NCBI RefSeq assembly: GCF_029836165.1
Contig: NZ_JAOEBG010000001.1
Coordinates: forward strand, 434,001-498,000
Source of the DNA: Pseudomonas sp. GD04091
GTDB taxonomy: Bacteria; Pseudomonadota; Gammaproteobacteria; Pseudomonadales; Pseudomonadaceae
Direction of reading: 5' to 3'
DNA: 64,000 bases
Part shown: one piece after another, positions 45,001 to 53,154 of the stretch
Layout: every line of letters starts with the position of its first letter
How positions within the stretch are numbered: the stretch's first letter is position 1
The notes under the pieces: model-generated
The model's input: the letters and a program-made list of their open reading frames with translations, nothing else
Databases searched by the model: none
Told to the model about the DNA's origin: nothing
Position numbers and translations under genes: made by a program

Positions 45001-46394
45001 GAGTTGGTCGCCAACGCCCACTTGCCACGGCGCTGCGCCTCGGATTCGCGGGTGCAGCCGATGGCGCTGATCTCCAGCGGGTTATCGCCGTAGCGACGCT
45101 GCAGCTTCTCGTCGGTGACCACCGTGACATCGGTGTCGTAGCTGTTCAGCGGATTGTCGTAGCTGATCAGCGCCCGGCTGTAGCGGCTGCGTTCCGAGCC
45201 GCTGGAATAGTTGAACTTGCCACCGATGACATTGGCGCGGGTGTAGGCAAAATCGAAGTCGGTGGCCCGGGGCATGTCGGCCAGGCTGTACAGCTGGCCC
45301 TGGGCCCAGTAGGTCATGCCGCGGTAGATGCCGGCGATGTCGCGCAGCAGCGACCAGGCCTCGGCCTTGCTCTGCAGGTTGAGGTTGCAGATGAAGCGTG
45401 GCTCCTGGCCGCCCTTGCCGTCCGGCACCAGCTGGTCGCAGTACTGGGCGATGCGGTACAGCTCCCACTTGTCGACCATCCATGGCTTGATCCGGCGCCC
45501 CAGGCCGAAGCGGTCGTTGGTGCAGATGCCATAGGTGACCCAGGCCGGGTTGTCGGTCCAGGCCTCCTTGAAGGTGCCATCCCACACACCGATGTAGGCG
45601 CGCGAGTCCGGGTCGTAGTTGCTCGGCACCGGCCACTTGCGGCCGCGGCATTCCACGGTCACCGCCGGGATGTTGCGAAACTGCTCGGCGGAGAACTCGA
45701 TGTACAAGAGCGCGGTGTTGGGATAGCGCAGCTTGGCGTCGATCACCTCGGTCAGGCCGGCGAGCTGCATGGTGTCGGCGACCTTGTTGTTGTTCTGGTT
45801 CGGCGTCAGCCTGCGCACGCGCAGGGTCCAACCCGTCGAGGCCTTGGGCAGGTCGATGCGCCGGGTACGCTCGTAGGTGCTGGTGGTCTTGCCGTGCACC
45901 GCGTCCTTGAGCACTTCCTGGTAGGCACCACCGTCGGTGGCTACCTCGACGACATATTCGATGCGATGACCGTTGATGTTACCGGCACCGTCCATGGCCT
46001 GCAGCGCCGGCCAGGCGAAGCGCAGGCGCACTGCCGACAGGCGGGTGTCATTGATGGCATGGACCCAGGGCTTGTCATTGCGCAGCTCGATGCCCTGGCT
46101 GATCTCGTTGTCCACCGACGGGATGCCGGGAATGTGGGGTTGTTCCACCGAACCGGTGCGCCACTCCCATTTGACGCCAGGGAAGTTGTAGTTGCCCTGC
46201 TCGTCCATCAATGGCGTGCCGTCGAGGTAGATGTCGCGGGCGGTCGGCGTGCCGGCGAACTCGCCCTCGCCGATGGCCAGGAGCATCTTGGCGACCGCGA
46301 CGGAGCGCAGGCTGTCCGGTGCCTCGACCGGCGTCTTGGGCTTCTTCTGACCACCTTTGCGACCGGTGATCACGGGTCTGTTGGTTTCGCCCAT
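42057..46394 (-). CDS. F-type central tail-tip/host-specificity protein gpJ
   Basis: A 1445-residue lambda gpJ-like protein that forms the central tip of the flexible tail. The first 600 residues are the hub (IYLDGTPLMDEQGNYNFPGV, split; then SVEQPHIPG and the EVEVATDG region). Fibronectin-III-like domains follow (about 620-850), then a long helical/coiled region with many AQG/LxSxAxAL heptads (about 850-1250), and the C-terminal FLVRADNFSV ... GWRLDKSGAFEING module shared with the prophage gpJ at 63617. GGAGG precedes ATG 46394. Confidence 0.95.
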   Translation of the reverse strand: MGETNRPVITGRKGGQKKPKTPVEAPDSLRSVAVAKMLLAIGEGEFAGTPTARDIYLDGTPLMDEQGNYNFPGVKWEWRTGSVEQPHIPGIPSVDNEISQGIELRNDKPWVHAINDTRLSAVRLRFAWPALQAMDGAGNINGHRIEYVVEVATDGGAYQEVLKDAVHGKTTSTYERTRRIDLPKASTGWTLRVRRLTPNQNNNKVADTMQLAGLTEVIDAKLRYPNTALLYIEFSAEQFRNIPAVTVECRGRKWPVPSNYDPDSRAYIGVWDGTFKEAWTDNPAWVTYGICTNDRFGLGRRIKPWMVDKWELYRIAQYCDQLVPDGKGGQEPRFICNLNLQSKAEAWSLLRDIAGIYRGMTYWAQGQLYSLADMPRATDFDFAYTRANVIGGKFNYSSGSERSRYSRALISYDNPLNSYDTDVTVVTDEKLQRRYGDNPLEISAIGCTRESEAQRRGKWALATNSRDRGISFRVGMDGRIPLPGFVIPVADELLAGRAIGGRIAAASGRQVTLDRDTQAKPGDRLILNLPDGTCEARTVEAVDGRRLTLTTAYSVAPQAELVWALDAPDLSVPLYRVTSVSRPEPGVYEISAVQYEPSKFAHIDSGARLEERPISVTPINLVPPPASVSLSSNHAVSQGLAVSTLTISWPAVAGAVAYEVEWRKDDGNWISLPRSGATSVDVVGIYAGDYLARVRSISVGEITSIWKLSALTTLQGKVGTPPAVAQLLATSKVFAIGLNWRFPEGAGDTQRTEIWYGTGANRAEAKKLGDFAYPQAEHELQGLAAGVQLFFWARLVDRSGNVGKWYPDAVGVRGQSSAEQSDYDRYFSGKISESALGKHLFDRIELIDGTGNGSVNQRLQSLNSDVQSRLDDVARAANALSYDPAKAYATGDIVRQAQGLYQALKAVPLKTPPPSTAYWLDIGQVVKDSNGLAARMSKAESQITAAEGVNTVQNTQLTGLQSALSGKADAAAVTTLSNKVSEAQGKLDSQATAITGLKAALGQQPDNLVIKGDFEDGDAQPWTFDAKLYPAPVVVVPTNLAGTRYGKAIAFYGNSFCGTGNNILCASDEQFDLAAEVSADEMAAGQTAQLQMQFYDKDNKNLGYPVAFSFPAASAQGFRKLAGRVKAPVGAVKGRILTRTEPANGTGRSLWCNIVARRVTQADNANASAISELGATVSQQGQTLVAQGSSITDLTSRVGDVAGQAAGQAKAISTLQTQATQLDGKVTAQGTRLDGIYAQVNPPLAGSGTDLAGASQTFVGVWSEQSARIEEGLAMARKLDTVQVQQGQTNASVQQISQAQVGIDKKLSTMWSVKMEVTNDGQYVAAGVSLGIEDKQSRFLVRADNFSVVGTQAGGQLFTPFSVNNGQVFMNSALIQDGAISSAKIGNVIQSNNYVPGRTGWRLDKSGAFEINGSVDGQGRLVITNQLIQIFDANNTLRVRMGIWG

Positions 46395-46409
46395 GTATTC
46401 CTCCAGGCG

Positions 46410-46435
46410 TAAAAAAACCGCCTCCGAGGCGGTTG
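46410..46435 (-). terminator. terminator-like hairpin upstream of gpJ
   Basis: AACCGCCT and AGGCGGTT form an 8-bp stem with a 3-base loop, followed on the minus strand by a run of seven T (two within the stem), then the gpJ ribosome site 10-15 bases on. It is the best-formed terminator inside the operon. Confidence 0.75.
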
Positions 46436-46499
46436 GCTGAATAGGTTGGATCGCCTGCGAACCGGAGATCGCGGCGAACGGCTCTTGCGCGAAGGTTGC

Positions 46500-47162
46500 T
46501 CAGTAGGCGGTGACGTCGATGACCATCAAGGTAGGCGCCGGCATTTTCGGTGATGGTGCGATCATCTCCCCTGCCGTCGGTCCGGTGCTCAGCCAGGCCT
46601 CCGCCACACCGGTCTGCGGCCCCAGCACCACGCCCGTGGCGCGCAGGATCATCCAGGGCACACCACCCAGGGATGCCGGCGTGGCTTGCTTGGGGAAGTA
46701 CCCTATGCCAGCCGCGTACCGGCGCTCGCCTGATGGCCACGCCCGTCGCGTGCCGATCGCCGCGTTGGGCACCACGTCGACGATCCTGAGCAACTGGCTG
46801 TCCGAATCGAACGACAGGGTGCCCTGGGCATTGAACAGCTGGAAGCCGGAGCGCGAGGCCGCCACCACCTGCTCGCTGAAACCATAGATGTCGACGACCC
46901 CCGTTGTCGTCAGGCGAAAGCGCCAGACATTCCCCGTCCTGGACTGCAGGGCAATGAGCATCGAGGTGTCCGAGCGGAAGAAGACCGAACGGGTTGGCTC
47001 GGGAATGACAATATCGAAGTAGTAGGACGTACCGGCGAGCGGGCTCGTGGTCGCGGTGAACGGCCCCGCGTAGGTCGCTCGGAACGAGAGGATCGACGTA
47101 CGGACCTCGGAGGTCAGCTGCCATCCGCCATCATCACGGAATACCGACAATCCGACAGTCAT
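46500..47162 (-). CDS. accessory tail-tip protein, large partner (pair 1)
   Basis: 220 residues. It starts MTVGLSVFRDDGGWQLTSEVR and carries GFQLFNAQGTLSFDSDSQLL at about 103-122, both matching the recurrent motif of this group. It ends APTLMVIDVTAY, like the other large partners (ending SGY/TAY). Its ATG overlaps the small partner's stop. This pair lies before gpJ, whereas pair 2 lies after it. Confidence 0.65.
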   Translation of the reverse strand: MTVGLSVFRDDGGWQLTSEVRTSILSFRATYAGPFTATTSPLAGTSYYFDIVIPEPTRSVFFRSDTSMLIALQSRTGNVWRFRLTTTGVVDIYGFSEQVVAASRSGFQLFNAQGTLSFDSDSQLLRIVDVVPNAAIGTRRAWPSGERRYAAGIGYFPKQATPASLGGVPWMILRATGVVLGPQTGVAEAWLSTGPTAGEMIAPSPKMPAPTLMVIDVTAY

Positions 47163-47479
47163 CAGAACACCCCTGCTGAAATGCGCATGCTTCGCCGTGG
47201 CAAGGTATAGCGTCTGATCTGGTAGTCGACAAAGGTCCAGCTGACGACACCATTGGCGTAACTGACCTGCGGCAACGTGTAGAGCGTCATCATGTCCAGG
47301 TCGAAGGAAGTCTCCTCCTGAAACAGGAAAACATTGCCCAACTCGGCGTTGGGAATCACCCTTGAACCATTTGCCATACCCGTCTCGAACACATCGATGA
47401 TCTTGCCCACCCTCGTCGACCCATCCAGCATCAGAACGCCACTGGCATTCCACGTCTGCAAGCCCTGTTGCATGGGCAT
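47162..47479 (-). CDS. accessory tail-tip protein, small partner (pair 1)
   Basis: 105 residues. GLQTWNASGVLMLDGSTRVG near the N-terminus is clearly related to the small proteins at 41718 and 63315. The remainder is beta-rich and ends in SAGVF. It follows the second gpI copy by 23 bases. Function unknown; a tail-tip or fibre-linking role is inferred from place. Confidence 0.65.
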   Translation of the reverse strand: MPMQQGLQTWNASGVLMLDGSTRVGKIIDVFETGMANGSRVIPNAELGNVFLFQEETSFDLDMMTLYTLPQVSYANGVVSWTFVDYQIRRYTLPRRSMRISAGVF

Positions 47480-47502
47480 TTACCTCCGGTTTCGGGTGTT
47501 CG

Positions 47503-48117
47503 TCACAGGCGGTCCTCGGCATAGATCGCCGCGCTGATGATGGCTCCGCCCCAGCGCCGCTTGCCCACGCACAGCGGTACCGGGTTGCCGGACGCCGTGG
47601 TGTTGCGCGCCGCGCCGAAGGCATAGCCTGGGGTGTTCTCCGGCGCCTGGCTCATGCTCAGCCCCTTGGGCTGCGGACTGAGCAGCTGCATGACGCCACC
47701 CAGCGCCATCGCCGCGCCCATGTGGGCGACGAAACCGGCCGTCCCCTCCGAGGCGAACGCCGCACCGACGCCACCGCTGTAGATGGCGGCAGCGGCGATC
47801 ATGACGATGCCGACGATGGTTTGCAGGGTCCCTGCCCGTTTGCTGCCGGCGACCACCGGAACGATGCGAATCTCTTCCCTGGCCTGGAAACCGAGCTCCG
47901 CTTCGCCGACATTGCGGCGGTCGTTGAACACGGCGAACTCCAGGCCGCGCGAGCGCGCATTGGCGAGAAACCGTTCGAAACCAGGCACCAGCACGCACAA
48001 GGCCTTGATCGCCTCGCGCGGGGTGTTGACGGCCAGTTCGAAGGTCTTGCCGAACTGGCGCAATTGACCGCCAAGCCTGACACGGGTCAGCGGCGAATGA
48101 ATGGTGGCTGCTGACAT
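47503..48117 (-). CDS. F-type tail assembly protein gpI, second copy
   Basis: A 204-residue lambda gpI-like protein. An N-terminal ubiquitin-like/TGS-like region (VRLGGQLRQFGKTFELAVNT) is followed by a hydrophobic glycine-rich segment (about 100-150) and the conserved end PVPLCVGKRRWGGAI. The last part is very close to the gene at 48182. The first part is more like typical lambdoid gpI than that copy is. AAGGAG precedes ATG. Confidence 0.85.
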   Translation of the reverse strand: MSAATIHSPLTRVRLGGQLRQFGKTFELAVNTPREAIKALCVLVPGFERFLANARSRGLEFAVFNDRRNVGEAELGFQAREEIRIVPVVAGSKRAGTLQTIVGIVMIAAAAIYSGGVGAAFASEGTAGFVAHMGAAMALGGVMQLLSPQPKGLSMSQAPENTPGYAFGAARNTTASGNPVPLCVGKRRWGGAIISAAIYAEDRL

Positions 48118-48181
48118 TGCAACTCCTTCTGCGAAAGGCGGCTGCCAGAGGCTGCCGCATTGACCGAGTGATGCCTTGCCC

Positions 48182-48772
48182 TCACAGGCGGTCCTCGGCG
48201 TAGATGGCCGCGCTGACGATCGCCCCGCCCCAGCGGCGCCTGCCGATGCACAGTGGCACCGGCAGGCCGGTGGTGACGGTGTTGCGGGCGTTGCCGAAGG
48301 CATAGCCCGGAGTGTTCGAAGGGCTGGCGCTGAGCTTGAGCCCCTTGGGCTGCGGGCTGAGCATCTGCATCACGCCGCCGGCCATGAGACCGGCGCCCAT
48401 CTGCACGGCCCAGGTCTGCCCGAAGTACAGCCCGCCGACGATCATCACCGCACCGACGATGGTCTGCAGGATGCCGCCACGCTTGCTGCCGGCCAGCACC
48501 GGGACGATACGCAACTCGCTGGTGCCGCCCAGGGCGAAGGCGTTGCTGTCGACGTTGCGGCGATTGCGAAAGATCGCGAAGCGCATGCCCAGGCGGTCGA
48601 GCCGCCGGATCTCCTCTTCGAAACCTTCCAGGGTGTTGCGCAGGGCGCGGAACACCTCCCACGCCTGGCCACTGTCCAGGCGGCGTCGGTGTTCGCGGCC
48701 AAACTTGCGCGCCAGCACACCGGACAACTTGATGGTGGTCGTGGCTGGCGCATTGATCACGGATGCAGCCAT
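48182..48772 (-). CDS. F-type tail assembly protein gpI, first copy
   Basis: A 196-residue gpI-like protein with RNRRNV, RIVPVLAGSKRGG, a hydrophobic glycine-rich segment and the C-terminal LCIGRRRWGGAIVSAAIYAE. The N-terminal 90 residues are more basic than in the second copy. GAGGAGG precedes ATG 48772. It directly follows gpK, the standard lambda K-I-J order. Confidence 0.88.
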   Translation of the reverse strand: MAASVINAPATTTIKLSGVLARKFGREHRRRLDSGQAWEVFRALRNTLEGFEEEIRRLDRLGMRFAIFRNRRNVDSNAFALGGTSELRIVPVLAGSKRGGILQTIVGAVMIVGGLYFGQTWAVQMGAGLMAGGVMQMLSPQPKGLKLSASPSNTPGYAFGNARNTVTTGLPVPLCIGRRRWGGAIVSAAIYAEDRL

Positions 48773-48812
48773 CAATGGCCTCCTCTGAGAATCTGCTTGA
48801 AACGAAAGCCGC

Positions 48813-49577
48813 TCAGCCACTGGCGGCGGCATCGCGGTGACGCAACACCAGCCGTGTGCGATCCAGCCACGGGCCGCCGAAGACGATCACCTCGCTAGGG
48901 CGTCCGTACAGATGGTGCAGCAGGAACGGGCCGGCGCCGGTCGGCGTCCATTGCTCGCCGGGCAGGCGGGGGTCGCTGCCCAGGTAGATGCCGGCATGGT
49001 TGGGATGGGCGGTGCGCCCGATGGCCATGACCAGCATGTCGCCACGCCGCGGAGTGTCCACCGCGACGAAGCCGGCGTTGGCATAGGCCTGCTCGTAGAG
49101 GCTCGGACCCTGGGCGTTCTCCCACCAGCCGTCCTCGCGGGCATAGTGGGGGAACGTCAGGCCCCATTCGCGCTGGTACCAATCGGCGCACACCTGCCAG
49201 CAGTCCCACAGGCCATGCACGAAGGGACGCCCCAGCAACGGGGTGTCGCCCTTGGGCAGGATGGTGCGCAGGTCGCCTTCCGGCCAGGACAGGATATGCC
49301 AGGGCAGGCCCGTGGCCTCGCACATGGCCAGGTCGCGGGTGGACGGCAGGCTGCTGGCATCGGGGTGCGAGTGCACCACCGCGACGATGTCTCCCAGGTC
49401 TTCCGCCGCCGCGTAGTCGTGCGGATCGATGCGGAACTCTTCGCCGGGTTCGCTGGCGGTGTTGCGGCAACGCTGGTACTCGAGCCGCCCTGCCCGTTCG
49501 ATGACCAGCCCACAGGCTTCGCGGGGGTAGTCCTCGGCGGCGTGGTCGCGGATCGCATCGAGCAGGTCCGGTGCCAT
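48813..49577 (-). CDS. F-type tail-tip protein gpK (JAB plus NlpC/P60)
   Basis: 254 residues. An N-terminal JAB/MPN metalloprotease-like domain has the zinc motif VVHSHPDASSLPSTRD (HxH...SxxD). The C-terminal NlpC/P60 domain has catalytic Cys in DCWQVCADWYQ and a His in PNHAGIYLG. In lambda gpK is needed for tail-tip assembly and may cut peptidoglycan or process partners. ATG 49577 is 2 bases after the gpL stop. Confidence 0.92.
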   Translation of the reverse strand: MAPDLLDAIRDHAAEDYPREACGLVIERAGRLEYQRCRNTASEPGEEFRIDPHDYAAAEDLGDIVAVVHSHPDASSLPSTRDLAMCEATGLPWHILSWPEGDLRTILPKGDTPLLGRPFVHGLWDCWQVCADWYQREWGLTFPHYAREDGWWENAQGPSLYEQAYANAGFVAVDTPRRGDMLVMAIGRTAHPNHAGIYLGSDPRLPGEQWTPTGAGPFLLHHLYGRPSEVIVFGGPWLDRTRLVLRHRDAAASG

Positions 49578-49579
49578 GG

Positions 49580-50332
49580 TCAGCTCCGGGCGATCAGCGA
49601 GACGGCCGGAAAACCACCATGGGGCAGCTCGGCAGCCTCGCCGAAGCGTAGCTTGCACGAGCTCAGGCCACCCTTGCAGCGATCCTTGGCCGGGTCATCG
49701 GTGGGGCGATCCTCGTCGTCGAAACGCAAGCTGCCGGTGTAGCCGCAGTTCGGGCCGCGATAGCCATTGGTCATCGCCCAATGGCAGTAGGCGGTCATCT
49801 GCCGGCCCGGCAGGCCGTGGTTGTCGATCTCGCCGGGGGACGACAACTCCCACTGCACTTGCTCATCGTCCTCCTGGGTCTTCTGGTCGAGGAACCAGAT
49901 TTCCAGGGCCTCCTGGGTCGGATCGGCCTGAGCGTTGCCGGCGGCGAAGTTGCGCGCATCCAGGTACTGGCCGAGGGTCTGGCGCACGGTCAGCTTGAAC
50001 TTGAGCAGGTCCTCGAAGGCCAGGCACAGGGCAGTGACGCGGCCATCGACGTTGCCGGCGGTGAACTTCGGCCGGGTCGCCCGACCGTTGCTGTTGGCGC
50101 CGATACCATCGACCTGCACCGGCCAGGCCGCGTACTCGTTGCCCTGCCACCAGATCGAACGGGCCGGCAGGTCGGCGGCGGCATTGCCGGCCGCGGCGAC
50201 GGCATCGGGTTCATGGGTGATGGCATGACCGTGGAAACGCAGGGTATCTGCACCGAACTCGCTGCCGTCGATTTCGAACAACACGATTTCCGCGCCCGGC
50301 TCGAGTTTCTGGATGTCATTGATCAGAGCCAC
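49580..50332 (-). CDS. F-type tail-tip protein gpL
   Basis: A 250-residue gpL-like protein. The C-terminal domain has four spaced cysteines (CHWAMTNGYRGPNCGY, then DRCKGGLSSCKLRF), the pattern that binds a [4Fe-4S] cluster in lambda gpL. The N-terminal domain (MALINDIQKLEPGAEIVLFEID) is a hub-like barrel. Order M-L-K-I follows lambda. Confidence 0.93.
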   Translation of the reverse strand: MALINDIQKLEPGAEIVLFEIDGSEFGADTLRFHGHAITHEPDAVAAAGNAAADLPARSIWWQGNEYAAWPVQVDGIGANSNGRATRPKFTAGNVDGRVTALCLAFEDLLKFKLTVRQTLGQYLDARNFAAGNAQADPTQEALEIWFLDQKTQEDDEQVQWELSSPGEIDNHGLPGRQMTAYCHWAMTNGYRGPNCGYTGSLRFDDEDRPTDDPAKDRCKGGLSSCKLRFGEAAELPHGGFPAVSLIARS

Positions 50333-50347
50333 GTCTGCTCTCCTCGG

Positions 50348-50680
50348 TCATGGGTGGAAGGCCTGCTCGAATGTCGCACTGATGCTGTACAGGCCGCCGC
50401 CCTTGGCGGTCGGCTGATAGCCCTTGCAGCGGTACAGGCCCGGCTTGCCCAACGGCGCGGTCCAGCGAAACGCCCGGCTGCCGCCATGACGGTCGAGAAA
50501 ATCGGCAATCGCGCGGATCTTCGTCTCGTCACCGATGAACACCAGCGGCCAGGACTGGCTGCGGTTGTTGATGCCATCGGCCACCGCCTGTTGGTAACCG
50601 TCGCCGAACTGCACGGTGCGCACGCGGTATTCCACGGTCCCGGTCGGTTCGGTCTTCGGGCTCCAGGTAAAGGTTTCCAT
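50348..50680 (-). CDS. F-type minor tail protein gpM
   Basis: 110 residues, METFTWSPKTEP ... VQFGDGYQQAVADGIN, the well-conserved gpM signature. It connects the tube to the tip. AAGGAG precedes ATG 50680; a longer frame upstream belongs to the gap after the tape measure. Confidence 0.93.
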   Translation of the reverse strand: METFTWSPKTEPTGTVEYRVRTVQFGDGYQQAVADGINNRSQSWPLVFIGDETKIRAIADFLDRHGGSRAFRWTAPLGKPGLYRCKGYQPTAKGGGLYSISATFEQAFHP

Positions 50681-50696
50681 GTGATGTTCTCCTTGA

Positions 50697-51947
50697 TCAG
50701 CGGCCATGGATGGCCGACCAGATCTGCCCGCCCGGCATCAGCTCGCGGGAAATCTGCTCGCTGGCGCCCTGGCGAGCGGCACCGGCATAGGCGTTGGCCA
50801 GCCGCTGGGCATTGCCCTCGCCCGCCGTGGCGTTGCCGTCGCCGGCGGCCACGTTGATGGTCTGCTGGATCACCACTTCGCTGCTGTGGCTGGCCCCCGA
50901 ACCGCCACCCAGGGCGCGAACGCCCAATGCGCCGTCGGCACCGCGGGTCAGAGGCATGATCGCTTCGGGGCCGGCTTCGCCGAACAGCGCCATCGGCGCC
51001 AGGGTCGGACCAGTGGCGACACTGTTGGTGAAGGCGCCACCCTTGGCGAACTTCAGGCTGCTGACGTCGAGTTGCGGGGTGAAGGTGGTGGTGGTGCCGC
51101 CCACTGACATGCTGGTTGGGGCTGGCGTGGAGCCGCTGCCGAACCACGAACCGACGAGGTTCATGCCAAACCCGAGCAGGCTGCTCAGCGCCTTGGAGGC
51201 TGCGGTCTTGGCCGCCAGCGCGGCCATGTCGGCGATCACCGACTTGGCGAAGTCGGAGAACGACAGCTTGCCGGTGGTGGCGAAGGTCTGCACGGCGGTG
51301 CCCATGCGGTCGAAGACGCTGGCAAAGACGGCTTGCGACTGCGCCGCGACGTTACTGGAAGTATCGAGGTACTCCTGCCAGGCGGCGGATGCGCCGACCA
51401 TCCAGTCGCCGCGCGCCTGGCTCATCATGTCGTAGTCGTTGAGCACCTGGTTGGTCATGTCGGTATGCCGCGCGCGCATGTCCTCCAGTTGCTGCTGGTA
51501 GTTCGCGCCATCGGGGCCTGCGGCTCCCAACGGGTTGGCCTGCTCGAACTGGTCCCGTTCGGCGTAGTAGCCTTCGTCCACCTTGAACAGCTGGTCGGCC
51601 AGGCCGGCGCGTCGCTTGCTCATGCCCATCTTCGCCACTTCGAGCTCGGCGGCGGCGTGCTGCTTGCGCAGCGCTTCGCTGTAAGGCCTGACAGGATCGT
51701 CCTGCACGGCCTGATCCCAGCTCGGCGGCGTATAGGCGGACTGGAAGCGATCCAGCGCCTTCTTCGAGATATCCAGGCTCGAATCGGCGACAGCGCCCAC
51801 ACTCTTGAGGTACTTCTTGTTGAAAGCCTCGACGTTCTTCTGCATCTCGCGCAGGGTGCGGTCACTGAGGGCCGACGCCCTGGACAGTGCCCGTTCGAGG
51901 CTGGAGAGGTCGATCGTCGGGCTGAAACTGGCAAGGTTGGTTGCCAT
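50697..51947 (-). CDS. F-type tail tape-measure protein
   Basis: A 416-residue protein. N-terminal helices (residues 1-190) are followed by a lambda-type C-terminal tape-measure domain (WQEYLDTSSNVAAQSQAVF ... SVIADMAALAAKTAASKALS), a Gly/Ser hydrophobic segment and a C-terminal GEAGPEAIMPLTR motif. At 1.5 angstrom per residue the tail would be about 60 nm, short for a lambda-like tail. ATG 51947 follows GGGAG. Confidence 0.9.
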   Translation of the reverse strand: MATNLASFSPTIDLSSLERALSRASALSDRTLREMQKNVEAFNKKYLKSVGAVADSSLDISKKALDRFQSAYTPPSWDQAVQDDPVRPYSEALRKQHAAAELEVAKMGMSKRRAGLADQLFKVDEGYYAERDQFEQANPLGAAGPDGANYQQQLEDMRARHTDMTNQVLNDYDMMSQARGDWMVGASAAWQEYLDTSSNVAAQSQAVFASVFDRMGTAVQTFATTGKLSFSDFAKSVIADMAALAAKTAASKALSSLLGFGMNLVGSWFGSGSTPAPTSMSVGGTTTTFTPQLDVSSLKFAKGGAFTNSVATGPTLAPMALFGEAGPEAIMPLTRGADGALGVRALGGGSGASHSSEVVIQQTINVAAGDGNATAGEGNAQRLANAYAGAARQGASEQISRELMPGGQIWSAIHGR

Positions 51948-51968
51948 GGGCCTACTCCCTGATCATGG

Positions 51969-51992
51969 TGAAACCCGCCGGGGCGGGTTTCG
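51969..51992 (-). terminator. hairpin before the F tape-measure gene
   Basis: AAACCCGCC and GGCGGGTTT form a 9-bp perfect stem with a very tight loop; only TTT follows before CACC. It is a weak terminator or a structural element. Confidence 0.5.
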
Positions 51993-52013
51993 TGAAGAAG
52001 GTGGTGCCGGTCT

Positions 52014-52304
52014 TCAGCACCACTGCTGCATGGCACTCTCGAGCGACACCCCCTGGCGCCGCTCATGAGGCATGAAATCGATCAACTCGGCGGTGCCGCC
52101 GGCTTGATGGTTGGCCTGCAACGCCAGCATGGCGATGCTGGCCTCCAACCGGCGACCGCCGTGCAATGAGCCATGGCGCTGGATGTACTGCGCCCAGTCC
52201 CTGGCTTCTGCGTAGCTCAGCCGTTCCTTGGCCTCGCTGATCGTGCGGCCGCCGATGCCGTTGAGCACCAGTTCGTGCCAGAACTCATCGGCGGCCGTCA
52301 GTTC
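52014..52304 (-). CDS. gpT frame of the F-type G-T chaperone (reached by -1 frameshift)
   Basis: This frame lacks a convincing start of its own and is open into the end of gpG. It reads ELTAADEFWHELVLNGIGGRTISE ... YAEARDWAQYIQRHG (shown in parts), the lambda minor tail protein T signature. The slippery GGCAAAG (52304-52310) differs by one base from the lambda G-T site GGGAAAG. A -1 slip there gives the G-T fusion, which brings the tape measure to the tube protein. Confidence 0.82.
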   Translation of the reverse strand, partial: ELTAADEFWHELVLNGIGGRTISEAKERLSYAEARDWAQYIQRHGSLHGGRRLEASIAMLALQANHQAGGTAELIDFMPHERRQGVSLESAMQQWC

Positions 52305-52648
52305 TTTGCCGGGGTGTTTCCGGTGCCGTTGACTTCATTGATGGCGTTGAGCAGCACGAAGCCCAGAGAAGGCTCGAGGTTGAAGGCATCCTCGACGCTC
52401 AGTGGCTCCTCGCCCTCCTCGCCGAAGCTGATGGACGCTGCCAGATAATGGGCGTTGCGGCTGTGGGACGATTCCTGCTCGGCGAACAGGCGCTCGATCA
52501 CCCCGAACGAATGACGGCGCACATGCACCACCAGGGTCTGGGCGAGCATCTCGCCGGTCTGTGCATCAGGCCGGTTCCAGACGACGTCCTTGCGCACGCG
52601 CTGGCTGTCGACGATGCCACCCAGGGCCTTGAGTTGATTGATGTTCAT
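52298..52648 (-). CDS. F-type tail assembly chaperone gpG
   Basis: A 116-residue chaperone placed between the tube and tape-measure genes. MNINQLKALGGIVDSQRV, then an Asp/Glu-rich C-terminus (FGEEGEEPLSVEDAF). It ends four codons after a -1 slippery heptamer, so a minority of ribosomes continue into the T frame. GGAGG precedes ATG. Confidence 0.87.
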   Translation of the reverse strand: MNINQLKALGGIVDSQRVRKDVVWNRPDAQTGEMLAQTLVVHVRRHSFGVIERLFAEQESSHSRNAHYLAASISFGEEGEEPLSVEDAFNLEPSLGFVLLNAINEVNGTGNTPAKN

Positions 52649-52662
52649 TCAGTCCTCCGGGT

Positions 52663-53154
52663 TCAGGCCTTTTTCGCCCAGGTCGAGCCGCCGGTGCGCT
52701 GGATGCTCACCGAGGTGGTGACCACCGCGTTGAGGGCAAAGTTGAACGGGAAATCGGCCACGTAGCCGTCGAAGGCGAACCAGGTACGGGTAGCCGGCAG
52801 CTCGAAACCGTCGCCCTTGCTATTGACGGTCGGCGCCACGCCCTTGCCGTCGGACCAGCCCACCACCCACTTGACGGTGGTGCTGCCTTTGGCTTCGGAC
52901 AGCTGGTGCAGGCGGATGTGGCTGGCGTTGGTCGGGTCGGCGTTGAGGCCGAGGGTCGCGGTGCCGGGGGTGCGCAGGCCCTTCTTGTAGGTGCGCTCCG
53001 CAGCGTCCAGGGTGGTGTCCTCGATCTGCTCGGCCGGCGCACCGCCCGGTTCGAACGAGGTCACGTGCTCGACTTCCAGCACGCTGAGCGGGCCGGTGCC
53101 GGAGACCGGTGGAACCAGTGCGTAGATCTGGGTGCCTTGGGTAAGAATCGACAT
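52663..53154 (-). CDS. F-type major tail (tube) protein
   Basis: A 163-residue tube subunit of the lambda gpV/HK97-like fold. Conserved parts are [24 protein letters not shown] (split) and [25 protein letters not shown] precedes ATG 53154. It lies first among F structural genes, followed by G/T and the tape measure in lambda order. Confidence 0.9.
   Translation of the reverse strand: MSILTQGTQIYALVPPVSGTGPLSVLEVEHVTSFEPGGAPAEQIEDTTLDAAERTYKKGLRTPGTATLGLNADPTNASHIRLHQLSEAKGSTTVKWVVGWSDGKGVAPTVNSKGDGFELPATRTWFAFDGYVADFPFNFALNAVVTTSVSIQRTGGSTWAKKA

Noticed and set aside
41763..46412. A 1549-codon open frame on the plus strand opposite the F-type gpJ
   Set aside because: It is in the antisense frame kept open by the GC-rich third positions of gpJ. 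Its translation is His/Gln/Arg/Gly-rich with no recognisable domain, and gpJ on the other strand is unmistakable.
46410..46435. Reading the hairpin before gpJ as the end of the operon
   Set aside because: gpJ, gpW, sheath and lysis genes follow on the same strand with no new promoter that I can see, so it cannot be the final end of the transcript. It is reported instead as an internal element.
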